Source: Bdellovibrionales bacterium
Lineage (GTDB): Bacteria; Bdellovibrionota; Bdellovibrionia; Bdellovibrionales; UBA1609
Length of the DNA stretch: 64,000 nt
Direction of reading: 5' to 3'
NCBI GenBank assembly: GCA_019637855.1
Contig: JAHBUX010000013.1
Location: 1 to 64,000 of the forward strand
Shown here: positions 44,359 through 54,463 of the stretch, piece after piece
Layout: every line of letters starts with the position of its first letter
Position numbering within the stretch: the first letter of the stretch is position 1
Program-made: the position numbers and the translations under genes
Notes under the pieces: model-generated
Database searches by the model: none
Told to the model about the DNA's origin: nothing
The model's input: the letters and a program-made list of their open reading frames with translations, nothing else

Positions 44359-44741
44359 TGGATCGTGTTGAGCGGGTGTCCTATCCCGCGGGCCAGTCCA
44401 TTTTTGAAGAGGGCGATCAAGAAGAGCATTTCTATATCGTTCAAAGCGGTGAGGTAGAAATCTACACTCAAACCAAAGATGGCTCCTCCCAATTCAGTAT
44501 TTGCACTTTTGGCCCGGGCGAATCCTTTGGCGAATTCGCGCTCTTGGACAAAGCCCCACGCTCAGCCTCGGCCCGTGCGAAAACCGATGTGGAATTGGTT
44601 CGAGTCTCGGCAGAAGCCTATCAACAGCTCTTGGCTGGCCTACCTGAATGGGCGGGCTCTATGCTGCAGAGTTTTGCCAACCGTCTAAAGCAAATGAACG
44701 ATCGACTGCGCGACCTACCGCAGTTTATGCCTCGTAAATAA
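44358..44741 (+). CDS. cyclic nucleotide-binding domain protein
   Basis: 127 residues made of a single cNMP-binding beta-barrel: SYPAGQSIFEEGDQEEHFYIVQSGEVEIYTQ, then the phosphate-binding cassette FGPGESFGEFALLDKAPRSASARAKTDVELVRV (Gly-Glu-Phe-Ala-Leu with Arg-Ser-Ala) and a C-terminal helix. No DNA-binding domain is attached, so it may relay a nucleotide signal to a partner, plausibly the coupled response regulator. Confidence 0.85.
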   Translation: MDRVERVSYPAGQSIFEEGDQEEHFYIVQSGEVEIYTQTKDGSSQFSICTFGPGESFGEFALLDKAPRSASARAKTDVELVRVSAEAYQQLLAGLPEWAGSMLQSFANRLKQMNDRLRDLPQFMPRK

Positions 44742-44744
44742 GGC

Positions 44745-45548
44745 TCAGTCGCCAATCAAAAATGGCAGTGTTAAACGCGAGGCTGTTTTGCATTTAGGGA
44801 ACTTGAGCTGTTTAAGCGCCACGGTAAATTCCCGTAGGTCTGTCGCCTTCTGAAGCGTGTTGACCAAAATCCTCGGAGTTTGCTGAACATGACCGGCGGC
44901 CGAAATATCAAGTCGTAGCGAGAGAAAGCCTTTGCCCAGATTGAGGTTCGGACGCACCTGTAGGTCCTCCTCAAGCGCCTGCCTTACATCCTCGATCCGT
45001 AACGGGCCGACCCAAAACGGGCGCGGATTCACGAACCAGCCATGCACAACGAGACGCCCATAGCGCGGATCATGCGTGCCCTTCACAGGACGCACACCGT
45101 GCACAATGGCCGGATTGAAAATGGTCAAGCGATTGAATTCGGGCGCAATCCGCGTGTTCGGTTTCAAAAACGTCTCTCCGCCGGTGAACGGGCGTCCCTT
45201 CCATGGCGTCAGAGAGTAAACAAAGGCCAACGGCCCATGCGGAACATCCTGATGCGGCTCTTGCCGACACCCCTCGATGTAGCAGCTGAGCCACGGCGGC
45301 GAGATATCATGGCAGCCTAAATGCTCTCGTCCCCACGCCACCAGGTGACGATGAAAACGCTCATACACTTTTTTAGGAAAATAGGTGTAGGCCGGCGTGC
45401 GCAGCAAAGTGTACTCGCCAGGCACATGCCAATAGTCCCACTGAAAACGTTCCGGGTGCGAGTGCAACGGCTGCTTGAACCGACGATCAAAGACCGAGCG
45501 TAGGGATTTGGCCTGGCCGTAAAAGCGGTCAAAGGTTTGATACTGCAT
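44745..45548 (-). CDS. 2OG-Fe(II) oxygenase-like protein
   Basis: 267 residues. The double-stranded beta-helix iron site is visible: HQDVPHGPLAFVYSLTPW (H.D), GGETFLKPNTR, NRLTIFNPAIVHGVRPVKGTHD (distal His) and RYGRLVVHGWF (Arg for 2-oxoglutarate). Substrate unknown. The final ~90 residues form an extra domain (LDISAAGHVQQTPRILVNTL) with similarity to energy-transducing repeat-like proteins unclear. It is downstream of hemH by 12 bases on the same strand and may be read from the haem transcript. Confidence 0.65.
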   Translation of the reverse strand: MQYQTFDRFYGQAKSLRSVFDRRFKQPLHSHPERFQWDYWHVPGEYTLLRTPAYTYFPKKVYERFHRHLVAWGREHLGCHDISPPWLSCYIEGCRQEPHQDVPHGPLAFVYSLTPWKGRPFTGGETFLKPNTRIAPEFNRLTIFNPAIVHGVRPVKGTHDPRYGRLVVHGWFVNPRPFWVGPLRIEDVRQALEEDLQVRPNLNLGKGFLSLRLDISAAGHVQQTPRILVNTLQKATDLREFTVALKQLKFPKCKTASRLTLPFLIGD

Positions 45549-45560
45549 TCGACCTCTTAC

Positions 45561-46583
45561 CTAGAAGCCAAGGTTCTGCCAAGCGAGGTCGGATCTTGCG
45601 ATCATTTTTTGAAAGCCTTGCACCCAATGCGACTCGGAATTGAGCGAAGGCACGAGCTTAAGGTCTTCTCCGCCCTTCGCTATGAACTGATCGCGCAGAC
45701 GGATCTGCACTTCCTCCAGCGTCTCCAAGCAATCAGCCACGAATGAGGGGCAAGCCACTAAAACTCGCTTTTTGCCTTCGGCAGCCAAATCATTGATCAC
45801 GAAATCCGTGTACGGCTTAACCCAAGGACGACGGCCCAAGCGCGATTGAAAGCTGACGGAAAATCCATAGCCGCCCTTTCCCAAACCAGCCGCGACCGCG
45901 CGCGCGGTCGCGAAACACTGCGCTCGATAGCACAAACGATTTTCTGCCGTCACTCGCTCGCAGTTGTGGGGCTCTTGACCACAGACCCGCGGATGCAGCT
46001 TGGCCATATGATGTTCCGGCAATCCGTGAAAGCTGAGCAGAAGGTGATCGGGTTGAAAGCTCTGCATGGCCTGCTGGATCTGTCTCACTTCGGCAGCGAT
46101 GTATTCAGGCTGATCATAGAAATCTTGCAGCCAACGAACTTCACCAGGGAATCCAATCAATCCTTTTTTTGTTTGCTCGATCGCGGTACGGGTGGAGGAC
46201 TCGGCATACTGCGGATACAGCGGTACCACGTCCAGGCGCCGCACTTTCCAGTTTTTCAACGTGTCGAGAATCGATGGGGAGCCGTAGCGCATAGCCCAGC
46301 GGATTTCGGTGGCAGGCATCGCGACGGCCAAATCTTGCGCGAACGCGCGTGTGTGCCCCACAAGAGGCGATCCCTCCTCGGTCCAAATCTTTTGATACGC
46401 ATGCGCCGAGCTATGAGAGCGCAATGGCGCGATCAAACCCCAAACCAAGAACTGGCGAAACGGCGGCGGCAGATCGATAACATATTTGTCGTTGAGAAAT
46501 TCCTTAAGATACTTTCCCACCGCTGGCGCTGTCGGCGCGTCGGGTGATCCTAGGTTGATAAGAAGTAACCCGCGCTCAGCCAT
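45561..46583 (-). CDS. hemH: ferrochelatase with internal four-Cys set
   Basis: Inserts Fe2+ into protoporphyrin IX (last haem step). 340 residues: LLLINLGSPDAP, YVIDLPPPFRQ, LLLSFHGLPEHH (catalytic His), CLETLEEVQIRLRDQF. In the middle lies C-x6-C-x9-C-x4-C (from HPRVCGQEPHNC to YRAQCFATA), which could bind a [2Fe-2S] cluster as in one described class of bacterial ferrochelatase. It overlaps hemY by 8 bases. Last haem gene of the operon in this window. Confidence 0.94.
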   Translation of the reverse strand: MAERGLLLINLGSPDAPTAPAVGKYLKEFLNDKYVIDLPPPFRQFLVWGLIAPLRSHSSAHAYQKIWTEEGSPLVGHTRAFAQDLAVAMPATEIRWAMRYGSPSILDTLKNWKVRRLDVVPLYPQYAESSTRTAIEQTKKGLIGFPGEVRWLQDFYDQPEYIAAEVRQIQQAMQSFQPDHLLLSFHGLPEHHMAKLHPRVCGQEPHNCERVTAENRLCYRAQCFATARAVAAGLGKGGYGFSVSFQSRLGRRPWVKPYTDFVINDLAAEGKKRVLVACPSFVADCLETLEEVQIRLRDQFIAKGGEDLKLVPSLNSESHWVQGFQKMIARSDLAWQNLGF

Positions 46584-47790
46584 ACATTTCCTTTATCTGT
46601 TGCGCCAGCCGGCGAGAACGTGAATAGATGCGCGACAATCCGATTTCACCTAAGTAGTTGCCGTGCAAGAACAAGGGTGGTTTCGGATTAAGCGCCAGCA
46701 GCGTGCGCTCCCAAGCCAAAGTGTAGTGCGGGATCGCACGCGGCCAACGGGTGATTTTGTAGTCTAGCGGCGCGGCGACGGCGGTGCCTTTGTTCAAGCG
46801 AGAGCGGTCCGCCTGGATCGCCTCCAGGATCTGCTCATCAGAAAGGTCCACGCTGTTGCGCTGAGAAGCACCTCCCAATATCCATGTTTCGGAGCGAACC
46901 GAGGAGCGTTTTTCAAATACGGAAGCGTTGAACAACACGCCCAAAGCGCGAAACTGCTGTGACCGTGGAAACAGACAACCAAAGCCTTTTAGATCACTGT
47001 GTTGTGGCTCAAAAAAACACGTCGTCGTCACCAGCGGTAAGCTTTCGCAAGTCTCTAGTAGGCGTGCTTCGTGTGGATGTGTCGCTTTTAAAAGAGTCGC
47101 TGCACTCCACGCCGATGTGGCCAACACCACGGGCTCCGACAAGGGCTCAGAAAACGCAAATTGAGAGCCGTAATGGATCTTTACCCCACGCTCTTCTAAC
47201 CAAGCCTCTAGGGCCTTTACCAAAGCCCCCATGCCGCCCTCAGGAGCCACACTTCCTTTCCAACGCCCTTTGGCGGGACGATCGGCAAAGATTTTTCCTA
47301 AAATTAAAAGCGCGCTCATGTTTTCCGGGTCGCCGGCATAGATGCCCTGTAGTGCTGGCGACAACAGGCGCTGCTCAAAGTCCGGGCCGGCAAAACGACG
47401 GGCCCATTCGGCGATGGACTCGCCTTCCATCGGCACCAGGTCTTTGTTTCCTAAGCTTAAACGACAGCCTTGAATCAAGGTGCGCACAGAGGCCGCCAGG
47501 CCCAGCGGCCAACGGCGGGGTTTGTTCCAAAAGATATAGCGTTTGCGGCGCTCCGGTCGGCGTTCGGCGAAAGCCACTCCCACGTCCGCGAACAGCTCTT
47601 CGATTTCACGACTACACAGCAAAGCGTTGGCCGCAGTCTCCACCAATCCAAAGGCCGTACGATGTGTACCGAGCAAACCGCCGGCACGCTCTCCGTGTTC
47701 GTGGACGGTGACTTCGAATCCGGCTTTGATCAATTCGTAGGCGGCGGTGAGGCCGGCGAATCCCGCGCCGACAACGGTCACTCTGCTCAT
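46576..47790 (-). CDS. hemY: protoporphyrinogen/coproporphyrinogen oxidase, FAD type
   Basis: 404 residues from ATG 47790 (ATGA overlap with hemN). The FAD-binding start VTVVGAGFAGLTAAYELIKAGFEVTVHEHGERAGG is at the N-terminus, with PALQGIYAGDPENMSALL in the middle and a C-terminal GNYLGEIGLSRIYSRSRRLAQQI (FAD site close). Oxidises protoporphyrinogen IX with oxygen. Because hemN in the operon supplies protoporphyrinogen, this is the classical route rather than the coproporphyrin route. Confidence 0.9.
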   Translation of the reverse strand: MSRVTVVGAGFAGLTAAYELIKAGFEVTVHEHGERAGGLLGTHRTAFGLVETAANALLCSREIEELFADVGVAFAERRPERRKRYIFWNKPRRWPLGLAASVRTLIQGCRLSLGNKDLVPMEGESIAEWARRFAGPDFEQRLLSPALQGIYAGDPENMSALLILGKIFADRPAKGRWKGSVAPEGGMGALVKALEAWLEERGVKIHYGSQFAFSEPLSEPVVLATSAWSAATLLKATHPHEARLLETCESLPLVTTTCFFEPQHSDLKGFGCLFPRSQQFRALGVLFNASVFEKRSSVRSETWILGGASQRNSVDLSDEQILEAIQADRSRLNKGTAVAAPLDYKITRWPRAIPHYTLAWERTLLALNPKPPLFLHGNYLGEIGLSRIYSRSRRLAQQIKEMYG

Positions 47791-49139
47791 AGTGCTTGTG
47801 AAAACACTTTGGTGGCGGGTTTTTGTTCTCTTAAACGCTGATCCATAGCCACGCAAGCATTGCGTAAGAACGGCCGCCCGGCTTCCGTGATGCTCAAGGT
47901 GCGACCGTTCAGCGTAACCAGACCGTCCTTGATCATATCTTCAAGAAAACTGCGCACGTCATTCGCTTGCGCCTCGTCGGACAGTTCGACAGAACCCAAG
48001 GTCATAAAACGCAGAATTTGCTCACGATGGGCGCGGTCTTGCTCAGTCAGTTTATGACCACGTAGAGTGGGCACAATTCCTTCATTCACTTTTTTCTCAT
48101 ACATCGGCAGAACTTTTTCGTTCTGATGGAAGCAATCCGGTGTTTCAGAAATACTGCTCACACCTAAACCCAATAAAATATCTGTGCGGCGCTCGGTATA
48201 GCCCATGAAATTACGATGCAAAGTCTTCTGCTTCTGCGCGACCGACAACGCCTCTTCAGGAAGAGCGAAGTGATCCATGCCGATCTCAATATAACCAGCC
48301 GCCGTTAATTTCTTATACGACATCTCATACAGCGCGCGTTTGTCCGCGCCCACGGGCAGGTCCGAATCCTTGAATAAACGCTGCTGCGGTTTGATCCATG
48401 GCACCAGCGCAAAAGAATAAAGGGCGATGCGGTCAGGACGCAGCTGAATGGTGCGCTCGATCGAGTCCGAGAACGAACTCAGCTGCTGCTTCGGCAAGCC
48501 GTAGATCAAATCGTAGTTGACCGATTCATAGCCCATCGCCCGGGCCGCAGCCGTGAGATCGCGCGTTTGCTCAAACGGCTGAATACGATTCACCAGGCGC
48601 TGCACTTCAGGATCAAAATCTTGCACGCCCATACTCACGCGGCGAAAGCCATGCTTGTATAGCACCTGCAGTTGCTCCGCATTCGTACGGCGCGGGTCCA
48701 CCTCAAGGCTACCGTCGAACTTATCCTTGTCGATCGTGACTTGCGATAAGAACCCTTGCATCAGCGCATCCAGATTGGCTGCCGAGAGAAAGGTCGGGGT
48801 TCCGCCGCCCAAATGCATTTGCCGCAGAGGTTTACGCGCGAATTCCGGCAGACGCGTCAGGTACAGAGAAAATTCCTTTAACAGAATCTGCACATAGGGA
48901 TGTTCACGGTCATGACTCTTGGTGATCAAGGTGTTGCATCCGCAAAACGTGCATAGCGTTTCGCAGAACGGAATGTGCAAGTAAAGCGACCAGCTGGTTT
49001 CAGGCTTGGCCAAAGTACGCTCTAAAGACTGAAGCCACTCTTCTGTCGTGGGCGAATCGTTCCAATAGGGTACGGTCGGATAACTGGTGTAACGCGGAAC
49101 GGGAACATCGTACTTTTTTAACAACTCGCTCTGGTTCAC
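47787..49139 (-). CDS. hemN: oxygen-independent coproporphyrinogen III dehydrogenase
   Basis: 450 residues. Radical SAM enzyme with the CxxxCxxC cluster in HIPFCETLCTFCGC near residue 60, LHLGGGTPTFLS, and EVDPRRTNAEQL. The N-terminal YDVPVPRYTSYPTVPYW is the HemN signature that separates it from HemW. Decarboxylates two propionates to give protoporphyrinogen IX. Overlaps hemE and hemY by four bases each. Confidence 0.95.
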   Translation of the reverse strand: MNQSELLKKYDVPVPRYTSYPTVPYWNDSPTTEEWLQSLERTLAKPETSWSLYLHIPFCETLCTFCGCNTLITKSHDREHPYVQILLKEFSLYLTRLPEFARKPLRQMHLGGGTPTFLSAANLDALMQGFLSQVTIDKDKFDGSLEVDPRRTNAEQLQVLYKHGFRRVSMGVQDFDPEVQRLVNRIQPFEQTRDLTAAARAMGYESVNYDLIYGLPKQQLSSFSDSIERTIQLRPDRIALYSFALVPWIKPQQRLFKDSDLPVGADKRALYEMSYKKLTAAGYIEIGMDHFALPEEALSVAQKQKTLHRNFMGYTERRTDILLGLGVSSISETPDCFHQNEKVLPMYEKKVNEGIVPTLRGHKLTEQDRAHREQILRFMTLGSVELSDEAQANDVRSFLEDMIKDGLVTLNGRTLSITEAGRPFLRNACVAMDQRLREQKPATKVFSQAL

Positions 49140-50152
49140 TTAAATACCTCGCGCACATAGCGCACGAAGTGGCGCACATTGTCCTCGGGAGTCGCCGGTA
49201 GGACGCCATGGCCCAGTCCGCAGACCCAACCGCGACGTTGCTCAGGCGTGAGCAACTGAAACGGCTTTAGATAGTCGACCAATCGGGCTTGGAACTCCTC
49301 CGGCGCGCAGAACAACAGACTTTGATCAAAGTTTCCTTGCAAAAATCCGCGGGCCTGCCCTTTTAATTCAGCAGGTAAATCGAAGCGATGATCCACGCCA
49401 AAACCGGCGAAACTCGTGTTCTGACGAATATCAGTCAGGTGATAAGGTGTCGTGCCCTTCGAGTAATAACCCAAACGGCCAGGAAACTTATCGGCCAGGC
49501 GGAGCATGTACTTTTGGACGTCTTGTTTGAACATCATCGGACTCAGCTCGCCCGCCGCAGTATCAAACAACATCACGATCTCGGCGCCCCCCTCCAGCTG
49601 CAGCTGAATATTGGCTTCGAGTAAAGGCATCAAGGTTTCACAAAAACGGTGAAACAAAACCATATTGGTCTTAGCACCAATCAGATTGCCCTTGTGTTCA
49701 CCCTCCGCCGCATAGGTGAAGAGCGTCCACGGCCCACCAACAAAACCGATCAGGCTCTTGTTCTTGGGAATCACATGTCGAGTGGCCATTAAGGCGTCTT
49801 TTTGAAAGGCCAACGCCGGCAATGCCTCTTTCCACGGCTTCAAATCGCGAATCGATGTGGAATTCAACCTCCACGCCAATTGAGGGGCTGGATCATAGGT
49901 CAATCCCATGCCCATGGCTTCCAACGGAAACAACAGATCGGAAAACAAAATGGCCACGTCGAAATCAAAATCCTGTAAGGGCCCCAGGGCCACTTCCGCC
50001 GCCAGCTCCGGCTGCTTGCACAATTCCATAAAGCCATGCTTTTTCCGCAACGCCTGATAGTGCTTGTGATAACGGCCCGCTTGGCGCATGAACCACACCG
50101 GCGGCGTCGCTTGTGGGATTCCTTTTAGGGCATTGTGAAAACGCTCATTCAT
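49136..50152 (-). CDS. hemE: uroporphyrinogen decarboxylase
   Basis: 338 residues. N-terminal PVWFMRQAGRYHKHYQALR (signature 1), DVAILFSDLLFPLEAMGM (signature 2), GFVGGPWTLFTYA and a late GLGHGVLPATPEDNVRHFV. Converts uroporphyrinogen III to coproporphyrinogen III. Joined by ATGA overlaps to the response regulator before it and hemN after it. Confidence 0.95.
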   Translation of the reverse strand: MNERFHNALKGIPQATPPVWFMRQAGRYHKHYQALRKKHGFMELCKQPELAAEVALGPLQDFDFDVAILFSDLLFPLEAMGMGLTYDPAPQLAWRLNSTSIRDLKPWKEALPALAFQKDALMATRHVIPKNKSLIGFVGGPWTLFTYAAEGEHKGNLIGAKTNMVLFHRFCETLMPLLEANIQLQLEGGAEIVMLFDTAAGELSPMMFKQDVQKYMLRLADKFPGRLGYYSKGTTPYHLTDIRQNTSFAGFGVDHRFDLPAELKGQARGFLQGNFDQSLLFCAPEEFQARLVDYLKPFQLLTPEQRRGWVCGLGHGVLPATPEDNVRHFVRYVREVFK

Positions 50153-50817
50153 GACTTCTTCTCCAGTTGACGCGCATCCCAGCGATAGCCTACGCCCCGC
50201 ACGGACTCTATGCAGACCCCGGCTTCGGCCAAGGCGGTGCGCAAGCGCAAAATCGCATTGTCCACGGTACGATTGGACGGAAATTTATCTTCGCCCCACA
50301 GCAGATTGAGGGCCTCATCGCGACTCACCACTTTGGGACTTTCTTCGACCAGCAGCTTCAGTAACGCCAGATCTTTGCTGGGAATGATCTCCGTCCGACC
50401 ATCGCGTTCAAAACTAAAGCTATCGAAATTCACCTTCACACGGCCGATCTCCAGCAGATGCGATGGCATATGATTGTCCAAAACGTGACGGATGCGCAGC
50501 AAGAGTTCGCGTAAGTGAAACGGCTTGGGAATGTACTCCTCAGCCCCAAGTTCGTATCCCGCTAGGCGAGATTCAGCGTCACTTTGCGCAGTTAAAAAGA
50601 TCAGCGGTTTGGAGGGCACTTTTTTAGCGAGTTCAAAGCCGTTGCCATCAGGTAGACCCACATCGAAAATATAAAGATCAAAAGCCTGATCGGCGCTCTC
50701 TTTGAGAGAATCACCCACGTTGCGGGCCCAGGCGACGGAATAGCCTTCTTTTACCAAGCGATCACGTAATGTGGCACCTAGCGAAGCATCGTCTTCGACC
50801 AGAAGAATCTTGGTCAT
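50149..50817 (-). CDS. OmpR-family response regulator inside the haem operon
   Basis: 222 residues. Receiver: VEDDASLG, phospho-Asp in DLYIFDVGLPDGNGF, FLTAQSDAES, EEYIPKPFHLREL. Winged helix: PKVVSRDEALNLLWGEDKFPSNRTVDNAILRLRTAL and GVGYRW. Its ATGA overlaps with the kinase and with hemE fix it in the operon. By position it may control haem genes or answer to haem status (inference). Confidence 0.9.
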   Translation of the reverse strand: MTKILLVEDDASLGATLRDRLVKEGYSVAWARNVGDSLKESADQAFDLYIFDVGLPDGNGFELAKKVPSKPLIFLTAQSDAESRLAGYELGAEEYIPKPFHLRELLLRIRHVLDNHMPSHLLEIGRVKVNFDSFSFERDGRTEIIPSKDLALLKLLVEESPKVVSRDEALNLLWGEDKFPSNRTVDNAILRLRTALAEAGVCIESVRGVGYRWDARQLEKKS

Positions 50818-51692
50818 CGCAGCTCCCCTGGCATCTCCACATCCACGCGAAAACCATGATTGTCGGCGTGTAAGTGCATACGGCCATGCATCTTCTCGAC
50901 CAGCAATCGGCTAATGTAAATACCGACGCCACTGCCACTATTGGCTTTGGGACGATGAAACAGCTTGCCCAACTCTTGAATTGAACCTTCAAAACCCTCG
51001 CCATTGTCACTGAAACGAACACGCACCATACGCGGACCGGCGTTTTCGGCTGTCAAGCGCACCTCGGTGGCTCTACCGTGCGAGATCGCATTCTTGGTCA
51101 AATTGCTAAGAATCGTACGCAAAGCCCGCTCATCGCCTTGCACGGTCGCCTCGCCCTCAAGATCAATCTTCACGGCCGGCCATTGCTCGCGCAGGCGTTC
51201 GACCAACTGGCTTAAACGCAAACGCTCGATGTACAGGCTTAAGTCATCCTGACTCGCCAGAAAGAGTGAGTTCTCCAACTGCAATTGCAAGCGCACCGTA
51301 TCGCCGATGAGACGATCCAGAATAGGCGAACCCGGCATGTCATCAGTTAAGGATTCGGCCTGCACGCGCAGCGACGCCAAAGACGTCTTCACATCATGTG
51401 AAAAGCTGGCAAAGAACTCGCGAATCTGGCGCACCCGGCGTTTTTCTTTTTGCACCAGCACGACCAGAGCAATCCCGCCGCCAACCAAGAGGACCAGCCA
51501 AGCCGACCCTTCCCAGAGCACCATGCGCTTTTGCCGCAGCCAGTGATCCATCTGCTCGGGCTGCAGCTGAATCAGCGTCGAGATATTGTCGATGGAAAAC
51601 TTAAACCACCAAATGGCGAAAGTGACCGTGAAGACCAACCAGAAGAAAATCAAAAAGAGTTTCAGCGCCTCGCGCCGTCTAGCCAATGTCAC
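50814..51692 (-). CDS. sensor histidine kinase inside the haem operon
   Basis: About 292 residues; start is uncertain (GTG 51692 chosen, GTG 51704 possible, no ATG). Two membrane helices ([19 protein letters not shown] and [18 protein letters not shown]) leave only about 35 residues outside, so sensing is probably in or near the membrane. His-box [18 protein letters not shown]-box [17 protein letters not shown]-boxes [12 protein letters not shown] and [18 protein letters not shown]. The start lies inside the hemL 3' end. Confidence 0.88.
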   Translation of the reverse strand: MTLARRREALKLFLIFFWLVFTVTFAIWWFKFSIDNISTLIQLQPEQMDHWLRQKRMVLWEGSAWLVLLVGGGIALVVLVQKEKRRVRQIREFFASFSHDVKTSLASLRVQAESLTDDMPGSPILDRLIGDTVRLQLQLENSLFLASQDDLSLYIERLRLSQLVERLREQWPAVKIDLEGEATVQGDERALRTILSNLTKNAISHGRATEVRLTAENAGPRMVRVRFSDNGEGFEGSIQELGKLFHRPKANSGSGVGIYISRLLVEKMHGRMHLHADNHGFRVDVEMPGELR

Positions 51693-52956
51693 GCACGGCC
51701 TCACGAATTTTTCCTAAAGCTTCATCCAATACCGGCGTCTCATGCGCCAAAGACAAAAAGCCAACCTCGTAACCACTGGGCGCCATGTACACGCCCCGCT
51801 TAAGCAAAGCATGGAAGAAGGACTTGTAGCGATCTCCCATACCGGCTGGTAGATCCGTCAAACTACGCAGCGGTTTCCCAGTCTGTGGGTGAATCCAAAA
51901 CACCGAGGAGAAATGCGTCACCGTCAACCCCGCCGGTTGCAGTACTTTCTTCAACTCAGCAGCAAAATCCTGCATTCGCTCTTCCAAAACGCTGTGCACG
52001 CGGAAGGTTTTAAGTTTGTTCAATGTCGCCCAACCCGTGCGCATAGCCAGAGGATTCGCACTCAGTGTGCCGGCTTGATAGACTTTTCCCGCCGGCGCCA
52101 CCAGATCCATAAGGTCGGCGCGGCCCGCATAGGCGCCCACCGCCAAACCGCCCCCCATGACCTTGCCATAGGTGACCAGATCAGGGCGAATGCCCGTGCG
52201 CTCGACCATTCCGCCAAAAGCCACGCGGAAGCCAGAAATCACTTCATCTAAAATAAGAAGTGAGCCATTGGCGCGCGCCATCTCGGCAACCCTCTGCAGA
52301 TACTCAGGGCGCTGTAAAAGCAGACCATAGTTGGCGGGCATGGGCTCGATGATCACGGCGGCAATCTGCGAGCCGTGATTTTTAAACACATGCTCAAGAG
52401 CGGCTTCATCATCCAAAGGACAAGTCAAAGTTTGTGCCGCCAAAAACTCGGGCACACCCGCGCTGTCGGAAGCCGACGGCCCGGCCAGACCACTGCCCGC
52501 TTTGACCAAGAGTGAATCGGCATGACCGTGATAGCAACCTTCGAACTTTAAGATCGAGGGGCGGCCCGTCGCCGCGCGCGCGACCCGAAGAGCGCTCATC
52601 ACGGCCTCGGTGCCCGAGCACACGAAACGCAGGCGCTCCACCCAGGGCAACTCGGCTTTCACTAGTTCGGCGAGCTCCAGAGAGTAAGGTTCACAGGCGC
52701 CGAAACACCAGCCGAGTTCGATCGTTTGTTTCAATACATGTTCAACATCAGGATCGCGGTGCCCTAGAATGTTCGGACCGAAGCTTTGACAAAAATCGAT
52801 ATAACGGTCGCCTTCCACCGAATACAAATAGGGGCCTTGGGCGCGGGCGAAAAAGACCGGCGTGCCTCCCACACTACGAAAGGCGCGCACGGGCGAGTGC
52901 ACTCCACCTGGCGCGACTTGCAATGAACGTTCGAAAAGCGCTTGAGAGTTCTGCAT
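51679..52956 (-). CDS. hemL: glutamate-1-semialdehyde 2,1-aminomutase
   Basis: 425 residues. Forms 5-aminolevulinate in the C5 pathway. Visible: [11 protein letters not shown] at the start, [34 protein letters not shown], and the PLP lysine in [20 protein letters not shown]. It follows hemCD by 16 bases and overlaps the kinase gene. Confidence 0.95.
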   Translation of the reverse strand: MQNSQALFERSLQVAPGGVHSPVRAFRSVGGTPVFFARAQGPYLYSVEGDRYIDFCQSFGPNILGHRDPDVEHVLKQTIELGWCFGACEPYSLELAELVKAELPWVERLRFVCSGTEAVMSALRVARAATGRPSILKFEGCYHGHADSLLVKAGSGLAGPSASDSAGVPEFLAAQTLTCPLDDEAALEHVFKNHGSQIAAVIIEPMPANYGLLLQRPEYLQRVAEMARANGSLLILDEVISGFRVAFGGMVERTGIRPDLVTYGKVMGGGLAVGAYAGRADLMDLVAPAGKVYQAGTLSANPLAMRTGWATLNKLKTFRVHSVLEERMQDFAAELKKVLQPAGLTVTHFSSVFWIHPQTGKPLRSLTDLPAGMGDRYKSFFHALLKRGVYMAPSGYEVGFLSLAHETPVLDEALGKIREAVRDIG

Positions 52957-52972
52957 CGATACCTCTTCAGGA

Positions 52973-54463
52973 TCAGGGCAGTGTTTCGCTTAAAAACTGC
53001 TCCAGTCCAATAAAGACTTTGACGGGATTCTTGAGCGCAGTTTGCCGCTGAAGGAATTCATAGGTCACGCCCGGACCACATGCGTTGTAGCCATTCGCGA
53101 TCTCATTGGGAAACAATTCATAGGCTCGTTGAAAGGAAGTGGTACTCATCCAGAAAAAGTGAGTCTTGCCACGCAAATCTGGAACCTCTTTCTTCGGTTC
53201 CAAACGATAAGTCGCCAAAGCCTCAGGTCCCGCAGCCAAGCCGTGTGTGAGTTTCGTCCACTTTAATTGTCCAGCCAGATAGTCCAAACCAAACGGTTCA
53301 TTTTCTCCTAAACCGTCCTGACAACCCGAAACCCAAACGCCTTGCCTAGCTAGCTTAGCCCAGGTCTGCACCCCCGCCGTCCACACAGTTTGGCGGGGTG
53401 AGGGAATGTAGCCCGGAGGCAATGCATCAGCGCGAGCAATAAAAAGAGCCGGTTTGTCGGAGAGCTCAGGCAAAGTCGCCGCCGGTTTACGTACGAACCA
53501 CGAGTTGTCCTTAGCCTGCAGAGGAAATACGTTCGTCTCATTCGCCGAACGCGGCCACGACGTTAGGTTTTCGATACGCCAGTCGTACAGTACCTCTCCA
53601 CCATCGGTCAGTCCGCGCAAAGCGTGGATCGTGCCATAGGGACGAACCACCACGGCCACGCCGATCTTTTGATGACAGCCTCCGCCGTAGCGTTTGAGGA
53701 TTTCGCGCTCCCGATTCACACAAGCAAAGGTGGTGTGGTCACTGAGCTGTTGGCACATCTGATTCATTGCCTCGTTCTCACGTGAAACTTCAATAGCCAA
53801 TGCTCCTTGCGCCGGCGCAGGAGGATTCAAACTCACAGGCAAAACCTGAAAACGACAATCCCGCAAGAAAGAGCGAATGCCCGTTCCTTGCGTTAAAAAG
53901 CCTTCGCTCTCGGCTTGCAGCAAACGGTCAAGCCCGGCCTTAGCTAAAACCAAGGCGCGGCCCTCATCGTGCATCTTCTGTAGACGAGTCGGCACATTGC
54001 CACGCACGGTGACGAATTCCACCGTTACACCGGCAGGCAAAAGCTGCGGTAAAGCCGACCTCAGATTGTACACTCGGCGCGGAGAGCTAGTGAGCACCTC
54101 CAAACGGCCACTGCTCACAGCCTTCTGCCAAACGACTTCGGGTACCACCATTACGTCGCGCACATCCGCGCGCGCTAAGGTCATCGCGATATGCGTGTCG
54201 ACACGCTCATCGACCGGCAAATCCTTCCATGAGTGCACCACTAGGTCGCACTGTCCACTCACCAAATCATTGTAGAAGTCTTCGGTAAAAACGCCTTTGG
54301 CGCCCATAGAAGCCAAAGGAATATCGAGGTTCTGATCGCCCAACGAGCTCTTGAAGATGAATTCAATTCCAGGTTTCTCAGGAAGCTGTTCGAGGGCGCG
54401 ACCGACTTGAACCGCCTGCCAACGAGCCAAATCACTTTTGCGCGAAGCTAACTTTAGGCGCAT
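52973..54463 (-). CDS. fused porphobilinogen deaminase-uroporphyrinogen III synthase-like protein
   Basis: 496 residues. The first ~310 are Hem[74 protein letters not shown] and [14 protein letters not shown], whose Cys anchors the dipyrromethane cofactor. The remaining ~185 residues have the position and weak pattern of HemD (final [15 protein letters not shown], close to the GpsTa..l element) but are strongly divergent. HemD sequences vary widely, so a HemCD fusion is the best reading. It overlaps hemA by 10 bases. Confidence 0.85.
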   Translation of the reverse strand: MRLKLASRKSDLARWQAVQVGRALEQLPEKPGIEFIFKSSLGDQNLDIPLASMGAKGVFTEDFYNDLVSGQCDLVVHSWKDLPVDERVDTHIAMTLARADVRDVMVVPEVVWQKAVSSGRLEVLTSSPRRVYNLRSALPQLLPAGVTVEFVTVRGNVPTRLQKMHDEGRALVLAKAGLDRLLQAESEGFLTQGTGIRSFLRDCRFQVLPVSLNPPAPAQGALAIEVSRENEAMNQMCQQLSDHTTFACVNREREILKRYGGGCHQKIGVAVVVRPYGTIHALRGLTDGGEVLYDWRIENLTSWPRSANETNVFPLQAKDNSWFVRKPAATLPELSDKPALFIARADALPPGYIPSPRQTVWTAGVQTWAKLARQGVWVSGCQDGLGENEPFGLDYLAGQLKWTKLTHGLAAGPEALATYRLEPKKEVPDLRGKTHFFWMSTTSFQRAYELFPNEIANGYNACGPGVTYEFLQRQTALKNPVKVFIGLEQFLSETLP

